NCBI GenBank assembly: GCA_002791035.1
Contig: PFWG01000059.1
Location: forward strand, 1-9,633
Reading direction: 5' to 3'
DNA from: Candidatus Portnoybacteria bacterium CG_4_9_14_3_um_filter_43_11
GTDB lineage: Bacteria; Patescibacteriota; Minisyncoccia; Portnoybacterales; UBA2143
Length of the DNA stretch: 9,633 bases
Made by a program: the position numbers and the translations under genes. The notes under the pieces are model-generated. The model was not told where the DNA came from. It worked only from the letters and a program-made list of their open reading frames with translations, and searched no databases. Positions 1 through 5,459 of the stretch are shown piece by piece; position 1 is the first letter of the stretch; each line of letters begins with the position of its first letter.

Positions 1-830
1 ATGTTAAGAGAGCGGCAAAAGTTTCTGGAACCCGCTTTGGCTATCTGAAGGGCGCCGCCGCTTTTTTTGAGTTTGCTTTAGTTCAGTTGGCTTTTGAAAC
101 ATTAGCCCAAGAAGGATTTATTCCGGTTATCCCGCCAGTGATGCTAAAGCGCAAAGCCATGAAAGGAATGGGATATTTAGACCGGGGAGAAGACGAGGTT
201 TATCATTTGGAAAAAGACGATTTGTTTCTTATCGGGACCTCGGAGCAATCAGTCGGCGCCATGCACCTGGACGAGATTTTCGAAGAAAAAGAGCTGCCCA
301 AAAGATATGTCGGTTTTTCTACCTGTTTCCGGAGAGAAGCCGGAGCTTATGGCAAAGACACTAAAGGAATTTTGAGAGTCCATCAGTTTGACAAGGTTGA
401 GATGTTCAGTTTTTGCCAGCCTGATAAATCAGAAGAAGAGCATCAATTCCTTTTAGACCAAGAAGAAAAATTAATGAAACTTTTGAAGCTTCCCTATCGG
501 GTGATTAATATTTGTACTGGCGACTTAGGCGACCCAGCAGCCAAGAAATGGGATATAGAAGCCTGGATGCCGGGGCAAAACCAATACCGGGAGACCCATT
601 CAACCAGCAATTGCACCGATTGGCAGGCTAGGCGGCTGAATATCAGATATAAAGGGAAAGATGGAGTGAGTTTTGTTCATACTTTAAACGGAACCGCTTT
701 TGCCATCGGCCGGATTTTAATCGCTATTTTAGAAAACTGCCAGCAAGCAGACGGCAGCGTTGTTGTTCCCGAGGTCTTAAGGAAATACCTGCCGGGCGGA
801 ATGGAAAGGATTGACCGGCGCCGCCGATAG
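1..830 (+). CDS. serS: Seryl-tRNA synthetase, C-terminal catalytic part (5' partial)
   Basis: Class II aminoacyl-tRNA synthetase that charges tRNA-Ser with serine in the cytosol. The reading frame is open from base 3 to the TAG at 828-830, giving 275 visible residues; the family is about 420-430 long, so the tRNA-binding coiled-coil arm and the true start lie before the window. A TTG at 87 is an internal codon, because the frame upstream of it already reads conserved family sequence (VSGTRFGYLKGAAA). In visible-residue numbering: class II motif 1 around 38-46 (GFIPVIPPV), the serine-site TSE at 79-81, motif 2 at 109-135 (FRREAGAYGKDTKG then HQFDKVEMF), and motif 3 at 227-238 (TLNGTAFAIGRI). 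All key arginines and glutamates expected in motifs 2 and 3 are present, so the enzyme looks functional. The next gene follows after 15 bases without a visible terminator, so the two are probably co-transcribed. Confidence 0.97.
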   Translation, partial: VKRAAKVSGTRFGYLKGAAAFFEFALVQLAFETLAQEGFIPVIPPVMLKRKAMKGMGYLDRGEDEVYHLEKDDLFLIGTSEQSVGAMHLDEIFEEKELPKRYVGFSTCFRREAGAYGKDTKGILRVHQFDKVEMFSFCQPDKSEEEHQFLLDQEEKLMKLLKLPYRVINICTGDLGDPAAKKWDIEAWMPGQNQYRETHSTSNCTDWQARRLNIRYKGKDGVSFVHTLNGTAFAIGRILIAILENCQQADGSVVVPEVLRKYLPGGMERIDRRRR

Positions 831-845
831 AAACCAACAGATAAA

Positions 846-1754
846 ATGGGGAAGATTTACCCTAAAAAAAGGAGCCGAAAGAAAAAATCCCTCAAAGCAA
901 TGATATTCGGAGGGCTGTTTTTTTGCTCTTTGGCCGGGCTGGCGTATTTTTTAGTTTGGTCGCCGTATTTTTGGGTCAGCCGGATTGAGTTTGAGCCGGA
1001 CAAGCCCCCGCGCTATTATCGCCAGGACGACGTCAAAAAAATCGTTCAAGAGGTCTTGGACGATAAAATTTGGCGCTTTATTCCCAGGAAAAGCGTTTTT
1101 TTGTTTCCGGCCGAAGGTATCAGGAGCGGCATTTTGGCCCGGTATCCGGAAATAAAAAGCGTCAAAGCCGGCAAAAAATTCCCCAACGCGGTAAGATTGG
1201 CGATAGAAGAGAGAACCGGAGTCGGAATCTGGTGCCAGTTGGAACGGCCAACGGCTGAAGCGTTGGCGGCCGAAGAAGCAAAAATATCCACCAGTTCACC
1301 GGACACTTCAGGCATTTTACCAAAAACAGAAGGAAAAAAAATCGGCCAATGCTTTACCCTTGACCAAGAAGGAGTGATTTACCGCGAATCGGCTCTGATT
1401 GAGGGCGATTTTGTCTTGAATATTTTTTCCGGCAAGGCGGCCGCGCCGCCCCGAATAGGGGACGAGGTCGCCAGCTGGGAAACAATGGATTTTATCCTGA
1501 AGCTGAAAGATGGCTTGCCCGGAGTCAAACCGGCCGGCGGTTTATCCTTATCGGCGGCAAACTTTGAAATCGTTTCAGCCGGGGATTTGAGAGTGAAAAC
1601 ATCGGTTGGTTTTGAAATATATTTTAACCCGGGTTATTCCATAGGAACACAGTTGGGCGCGCTACAAATGGTTTTAGACAACGAGATTAAGGAAAATTAT
1701 GTTTCTCTGGAATATATTGACTTAAGAATAGAGGGCAGAGTGTATTATCAATAA
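846..1754 (+). CDS. ftsQ: FtsQ/DivIB-type cell division protein with POTRA domain
   Basis: Single-pass membrane protein expected to sit in the divisome and link early and late division proteins. 302 aa: a very basic cytoplasmic tail (residues 1-17, many Lys/Arg), one transmembrane helix at about 19-38, a POTRA-like domain at about 43-122 (WVSRIEFE at its start, the end reading VRLAIEERTGVGIW), then a beta domain to the C-terminus with the usual 'LDQEGVIY' strand at 172-179 and a closing EYIDLRIEGRVYY. These positions match FtsQ of other bacteria. Residues 131-168 form a low-complexity insertion rich in Ala, Glu, Ser, Thr and Pro between the W and C-F-T-L-D strands. The ATG at 846 gives the full basic tail; no clear Shine-Dalgarno precedes it. 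It is placed after serS rather than in a dcw cluster. The family assignment rests on architecture and short motifs, so FtsQ-like is firm, strict orthology less so. Confidence 0.85.
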   Translation: MGKIYPKKRSRKKKSLKAMIFGGLFFCSLAGLAYFLVWSPYFWVSRIEFEPDKPPRYYRQDDVKKIVQEVLDDKIWRFIPRKSVFLFPAEGIRSGILARYPEIKSVKAGKKFPNAVRLAIEERTGVGIWCQLERPTAEALAAEEAKISTSSPDTSGILPKTEGKKIGQCFTLDQEGVIYRESALIEGDFVLNIFSGKAAAPPRIGDEVASWETMDFILKLKDGLPGVKPAGGLSLSAANFEIVSAGDLRVKTSVGFEIYFNPGYSIGTQLGALQMVLDNEIKENYVSLEYIDLRIEGRVYYQ

Positions 1755-1769
1755 CAGTTTAGATAAATT

Positions 1770-1783
1770 GCGAACCGAATCGC
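1770..1783. terminator. Weak hairpin between convergent genes
   Basis: The 39 bases between the convergent stops of ftsQ and the glycosyltransferase gene contain a short inverted repeat, GCGA at 1770-1773 and TCGC at 1780-1783 with a 6-base loop. The stem is only 4 bp and there is no real T-tract on either side, so this is a poor candidate for a bidirectional terminator. I see nothing better in this gap. Confidence 0.2.
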
Positions 1784-1793
1784 GGAGTGGTTG

Positions 1794-3572
1794 TTATTTT
1801 CGGATGTGATAGACAAAAATTGAGTTGCCGATGACGGCGACCGGTTGGTATGAATTGAGCCAGTCGTAAAAGCCGGTGGTCTGATTGAAGCCGGCGGCGG
1901 TAACGCCCCGGCCGCCCTGAAGGAATGTTGCCGAGACCGCCAACCAGGCGTCCTCGGGCAGTTCTTTCGGATTCCGCTCTCCCCACCAATACTGGTATTT
2001 CCCGCCGAAACGGTAGGCGGGCGAATCGCCGCCGAAATAGTCAAGATAGATGGATTGGATGTTATTGTCTTGGGCGTATTGAACCAGCCGCTTTAAGTCC
2101 TGTCCCCAGTCCAAATTGGAATCAGTGACGTATTTGTAGCCGTTTTCCGGACCGCCGGCTAATTCGTTGAAGTAGGTCAGGAAGAAAGGATAGACCATAA
2201 TCGTTCCCAGGCCGTACCAGATTAAGACCAAAGTAACGAGCGGTTTGAGGATGGAATCTTTCTTGTTTAGGAGTTTCGCGATTTGGCCGCTGACCAGAAT
2301 ATAAAGGACGGGAAAAGTCGGCAGAATGTGGCGGACGCCGATATTAAGATTGCTTCTAAGCGTGGTTGTCCAGTAAAGGATAAAAAGGGAAGCCAAAGCG
2401 AACTGGGAAAAATTTTCTTTGAGCCAGCGGAAAGATTTTTTAAAGAACGGCCGGTTGATTTGATAAATGGAACAAGCGAGCGAAATCAGCATCAGAGCAA
2501 GAAGCGCTAGGGGGACTTTAAGCAAAAAGACGATCGGGAAATAACTCGGCCAGCCAAGATTGGAAACCTCGCCGAGAAAATAGGTGGTGTTGCCGCCAAC
2601 CGCCCGCTGGATGACCATCAGGACGCCCAAAAAGAATTGTCCGTAGGGCCGAAGAAGCGGCTGGCTGGCCGCCCAGACCACCGGTTCGGCCAAAAGCCGG
2701 TTGCCGTACGAATCAAGGATAAATTCGGTGTCGGCGCGCTGTTTATCCGGCGGATAATTCCAGGTATGATAGAGATAGACCGGCCAGACCAAAGCCATGG
2801 CGATAACGCCGATAAGCGCCAACCAGACAAAAGATTTTAGCGCCGATTTCAAAAGGGCCGGTTTGCCCTTCGGCCAATTTTTGGCCAGGATCCAAATCAG
2901 GGTCAAAAAACTAAAAAGCGGAATAATTAAAATTAGGGAAAACTTGGTCAAAAACGCCAAACCCAAGGCGACACCGGCGAAAATCAGGTTGGTTAAGTTT
3001 TGTTTTTTAAGCCACCGGACGAAGTAATAGAGAGCGATGAAAAAAGCGGCGGCGGCGCCGACATCGGTTGTCACCAAACGGCTGTGCGCCAGAAATGTCG
3101 GCGAAAAAGAGTAAAAGAATAAAGCGATTAAACCGGCTTTATTGCCGTAAATTTCACGGCACCATTTGAAAACATACAATCCCAAAAGGAGCATAATCAA
3201 AAGCATTGGCAGGCGCGCCCAAAGGACGATTTTATCGGGGTCGTTGTCGGATTGATAGAGAAATTTCGCTCCAAAATCCCACTGGGCGTTGATGTTTTTT
3301 TGCCAACTGGGGTCCTGGCCGGGAAAATTGATTTTTGTTCCGGTAATTTTGGAGCCAATCAGGACAGCCAGTCCGGCGAGGTCTTTCAACAGAGGCGGGT
3401 GTTCGGGATTGAGCCGCATGTCTTTTTGGACGATATATGAATAGCCGGCTGGAATATGGGCGAGTTCGTCCATAGTCGTGGAGTCGCCCAGAACGGAAAA
3501 AAATCCGAGCGCCAACATAAATATAAGCAGGACGGCCGCCAGGAGATTGGTTGTCGCGTGATTGATTTTCAT
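1794..3572 (-). CDS. Membrane glycosyltransferase, GT39/PMT-like (lipid-linked sugar donor)
   Basis: 592-aa polytopic membrane protein with a GT-C fold layout, expected to move a sugar from a polyprenyl-phosphate carrier to a protein or glycan on the outer side of the membrane. The first helix (about 9-29) is followed by an outer loop with the Asp-Glu pair (D35, E36 in STTMDELAHIPAGY), the place of the catalytic acidic residue in PMT/ArnT enzymes. Next come NPEHPPLLKDL (55-65), WARLPML (118-124) and SRLVTTD (164-170), also typical of the family. Roughly 10-11 hydrophobic segments can be counted. Towards the end, IGVRHILPTFPVLYI (411-425) and YFNELAGGPENGYKY...SNLDWGQDLK mark a recurring subfamily, followed by a soluble tail of about 110 residues. 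The ATG at 3572 is preceded by a good promoter but no well-placed Shine-Dalgarno. It stands alone on the minus strand. The acceptor and sugar cannot be told from sequence. Confidence 0.85.
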   Translation of the reverse strand: MKINHATTNLLAAVLLIFMLALGFFSVLGDSTTMDELAHIPAGYSYIVQKDMRLNPEHPPLLKDLAGLAVLIGSKITGTKINFPGQDPSWQKNINAQWDFGAKFLYQSDNDPDKIVLWARLPMLLIMLLLGLYVFKWCREIYGNKAGLIALFFYSFSPTFLAHSRLVTTDVGAAAAFFIALYYFVRWLKKQNLTNLIFAGVALGLAFLTKFSLILIIPLFSFLTLIWILAKNWPKGKPALLKSALKSFVWLALIGVIAMALVWPVYLYHTWNYPPDKQRADTEFILDSYGNRLLAEPVVWAASQPLLRPYGQFFLGVLMVIQRAVGGNTTYFLGEVSNLGWPSYFPIVFLLKVPLALLALMLISLACSIYQINRPFFKKSFRWLKENFSQFALASLFILYWTTTLRSNLNIGVRHILPTFPVLYILVSGQIAKLLNKKDSILKPLVTLVLIWYGLGTIMVYPFFLTYFNELAGGPENGYKYVTDSNLDWGQDLKRLVQYAQDNNIQSIYLDYFGGDSPAYRFGGKYQYWWGERNPKELPEDAWLAVSATFLQGGRGVTAAGFNQTTGFYDWLNSYQPVAVIGNSIFVYHIRK

Positions 3573-3580
3573 GTTATAAT
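3551..3580 (+). promoter_or_regulatory. Extended -10 promoter for the lamin-tail gene
   Basis: On the plus strand TTGTCG (3551-3556; 4 of 6) is followed by 18 bases and a perfect TATAAT (3575-3580) carrying the extended -10 TG one base upstream (TGTTATAAT, 3572-3580). The start would be near 3587, giving a leader of about 73 bases to the ATG at 3660. The -35 lies inside the first codons of the divergent glycosyltransferase gene. A second, weaker -10 (TATCAT, 3624-3629) lacks a good -35. Confidence 0.5.
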
Positions 3581-3611
3581 ATATCTCTTAATATAAGTTT
3601 TTTCTCCATTG

Positions 3612-3640
3612 ATTTTACCATAGTATCATATGTATGTTAA
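3612..3640 (-). promoter_or_regulatory. Sigma-70-type promoter for the glycosyltransferase gene
   Basis: Read on the minus strand, TTAACA (complement of 3635-3640; 5 of 6 to TTGACA) is followed by exactly 17 bases and TAAAAT (complement of 3612-3617; 5 of 6 to TATAAT). Transcription would start near 3605, giving a leader of about 33 bases before the ATG at 3572. A GGAG lies near the start of that leader, too far from the ATG to be a normal Shine-Dalgarno. Confidence 0.6.
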
Positions 3641-3659
3641 TAGTAGAGAGCAATAGCAT

Positions 3660-5075
3660 ATGCGGGAAACAAGAATAATTTTTATAGCCGTTGTTTTGGT
3701 TGTTTTAGGATTGGCTTTGGCCGCTCCAGCTCGCCCGGCGGGTCGGGCCTATTTGCCCAAAGTTGATTTAATCAAGGGAAGCGGTCCCGAGGTTTACGCT
3801 TTGGAAAACGGGGACAGACGCTGGATTGAAAGTCCGGCGGCTTTTGCCTATTTCAATTACGACTGGAAAAACATTAAACTCGTCTCGGAATCCGTTTTGG
3901 ACAGCTATCCCCAGGAAGAGAATTTGGGCAAATACGACGATTATCCCGACGGCAGTTTGCTGCGCGGTTCCGGCCCGGAGGTTTATCTGATAGAACTGGG
4001 TAAAAAAAGATGGATTCCGACTCCGGCGATTTTTACGGCCAATGATTTTGGCTGGAAATATATTGTCCGCGTTGAAGATAAGATTTTGGAAGATATTAAA
4101 CCGGGGTCTGATTTGACTATTTCCGAGCCGAATCGCTATCCCAACACGATTATTTTAGACGGTCCCGGCCAAAACGAGGTAATCGAAGATTCAGAAGTGG
4201 CTTTTAAATTTTCCGGAACGAACCCGCTTGGGCCGACGGCCGAACTTTCTTTTGAGACATTTTTGTCCGGCGACGATGATTATTGGCGCAGTTCCAGCGG
4301 CGACGATGAAGAATACCGTCTGTTGTCAAACGCCGTCTATACTTTTTACGTTCGGGCAAAAAACAAGCAGGGATATGTTGACCCGTCGCCGGCCTCAATT
4401 CAATTTTCAATCGAGCTGTCGTCTTATTACGGCCAAGTCGCGATAGACCGGGTTGACCCGGACCGAGACGACTTTCGCCAGGATTACTTAATTTTAAGAA
4501 ATGACGACAAAGACGAGAGAATAATAAACCTTACCGGCTGGAAGATAGAAACCAAGAAGACCACCATCGTTATTCCCCAAGCGATTGAAAAACTAAAACC
4601 GATATTTAGCGCCCAGGACAGTTCCGACATCAATTTGCCTTATGACGGAGAGGTAATTATTTCTTTCGGCGCCAGTCCGTACGGGGTCAATTTCCAGACC
4701 AATTTGTGCTCCGGCTATCAAGCCCAAAACTATGAATTCTTTCCATCTTTGGATAGCGATTGCCCCCAGCCGGAGGAAGCGGACTATAGCGGCTTTAAAA
4801 AGACCTGCTGCGATTTTATTGAAAATTTGGACCAGTGCAAAATTCCCAATTACGGCAATAATTTTGACGTGAGCGTTGACAGCCAATGCACCAATTTCTT
4901 AAACGATAATTTTAATTATCAGGGCTGTTATAATGACCATAGCCAAGAAGTTGATTTTTTCGACAACGAGTGGCGGGTATTTTTAAACAAATCGGAGGAT
5001 ATTTTAGACAACGACAGCGAGACCATTATCCTAAAGGATAAAAGCGGCCAGGTGGTTGATATTTATTCTTATTAA
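3660..5075 (+). CDS. Secreted protein: two 'GSGPEVY' repeats, Ig-like region, lamin-tail domain
   Basis: 471 aa, probably exported and attached to or released from the cell surface. Residues 1-28 look like a signal peptide (charged MRETR, then a long hydrophobic run ending in Ala-rich sequence); there is no lipobox cysteine. Two tandem repeats follow, 39-84 and 103-147, each starting GSGPEVY, containing an RRWI or KRWI strand, a proline, an aromatic W-K pair and an acidic L-D/E end; these resemble short repeats common in surface proteins of candidate-phylum bacteria. Residues about 160-252 look like an Ig/fibronectin-type beta domain (Asp-rich loops at 204-217). From about 258 to the end is a lamin-tail-type domain (YLILRND, INLTGWKIET, and closing ETIILKDKSGQVVDIYSY) interrupted by a cysteine-rich insert at about 348-440 holding seven Cys. 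Domain calls come from pattern reading; binding partner is unknown. Weak GAGAG Shine-Dalgarno about 10 bases before the ATG. Confidence 0.8.
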   Translation: MRETRIIFIAVVLVVLGLALAAPARPAGRAYLPKVDLIKGSGPEVYALENGDRRWIESPAAFAYFNYDWKNIKLVSESVLDSYPQEENLGKYDDYPDGSLLRGSGPEVYLIELGKKRWIPTPAIFTANDFGWKYIVRVEDKILEDIKPGSDLTISEPNRYPNTIILDGPGQNEVIEDSEVAFKFSGTNPLGPTAELSFETFLSGDDDYWRSSSGDDEEYRLLSNAVYTFYVRAKNKQGYVDPSPASIQFSIELSSYYGQVAIDRVDPDRDDFRQDYLILRNDDKDERIINLTGWKIETKKTTIVIPQAIEKLKPIFSAQDSSDINLPYDGEVIISFGASPYGVNFQTNLCSGYQAQNYEFFPSLDSDCPQPEEADYSGFKKTCCDFIENLDQCKIPNYGNNFDVSVDSQCTNFLNDNFNYQGCYNDHSQEVDFFDNEWRVFLNKSEDILDNDSETIILKDKSGQVVDIYSY

Positions 5076-5082
5076 ATATTTG

Positions 5083-5091
5083 TGGTATAAT
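5083..5091 (+). promoter_or_regulatory. Extended -10 promoter, near-leaderless, for the Clp operon
   Basis: A perfect extended -10 box (TGGTATAAT, hexamer 5086-5091) sits in the 24-base gap after the lamin-tail gene. No good -35 lies at 16-18 bases, although TTGATA at 5056-5061 is present at a spacing of 24; extended -10 promoters can do without one. Transcription would start near 5098, one or two bases before the ATG at 5100, so the message would be leaderless or almost so. Confidence 0.5.
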
Positions 5092-5099
5092 GAAGGCAA

Positions 5100-5453
5100 A
5101 TGACATTTCGGGGAGGAGTAATATTTAAGGATTTGTTTTTAGACGCTCTGTGGGCGGTTTTGTATTTTCCTTTATGGTGGTATGGCCGAGGGCTGAAAGA
5201 TACCGCCATTTTTTGTTGGACAAAAATCAGAAGCGGCTGGCGGTCGCTGGCGCTGTCTATTCTTTTAGTTAATTTTTTCAAACCGATGTACGGCCAAAGC
5301 GATGTTTTAGCGTATATTTTGAGCATTGTTACGCATTTTATTCAGGTTTTTGGCCGGCTGATTTTGTTTTTCTTTTGGGCGCTTTTTTGGATTTTAATTT
5401 TGTTTTTATGGATTATCGCGCCGCTTTACTCTCTGTGGGAATTGGCGGTCTGA
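5100..5453 (+). CDS. Small membrane protein of unknown function, partner of the Clp-like ATPase
   Basis: I do not recognise a named family. 117 aa, rich in Trp, Phe, Leu and Ile. A first hydrophobic or amphipathic segment covers about 13-27 (ALWAVLYFPLWWYGRGLKD), then a basic stretch (TKIRSGWRSL, 41-50), the compact motif NFFKPMYGQ (58-66), and a long hydrophobic region at about 82-112 that can hold one or two helices. It most likely lies in the cytoplasmic membrane with a basic loop inside. It ends in TGA six bases before the Clp-like gene and shares its direction, so it may be a dedicated partner or adaptor of that membrane ATPase; this is inferred from context only. The start is uncertain: ATG 5100 has no leader, while a strong GGGGAGGAG (5110-5118) lies just inside the frame, pointing to possible use of ATA 5121 or TTG 5133. 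Confidence 0.8.
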   Translation: MTFRGGVIFKDLFLDALWAVLYFPLWWYGRGLKDTAIFCWTKIRSGWRSLALSILLVNFFKPMYGQSDVLAYILSIVTHFIQVFGRLILFFFWALFWILILFLWIIAPLYSLWELAV

Positions 5454-5459
5454 TTCATT

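Noticed and set aside
87..89. TTG at 87 as the start of seryl-tRNA synthetase
   Set aside because: The frame continues upstream to the window edge with conserved family residues, and a start here would lack the first part of the catalytic core.
1755..1793. Strong bidirectional terminator between convergent genes
   Set aside because: Only a 4-bp stem is present with no T-tract; listed only as a weak hairpin.
1748..2044. Open frames antisense or overlapping to the glycosyltransferase gene end (and similar shadows elsewhere)
   Set aside because: They are low-complexity, Arg/Pro/Ser-rich translations of the opposite or shifted frame of well-supported genes, without recognisable motifs or start signals.
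5451..5453. TGA as a sense codon (recoded as in some candidate-phylum lineages)
   Set aside because: TGA ends the 117-aa gene cleanly six bases before the next ATG, no conserved frame in the window runs through a TGA, and other stops are TAA or TAG.
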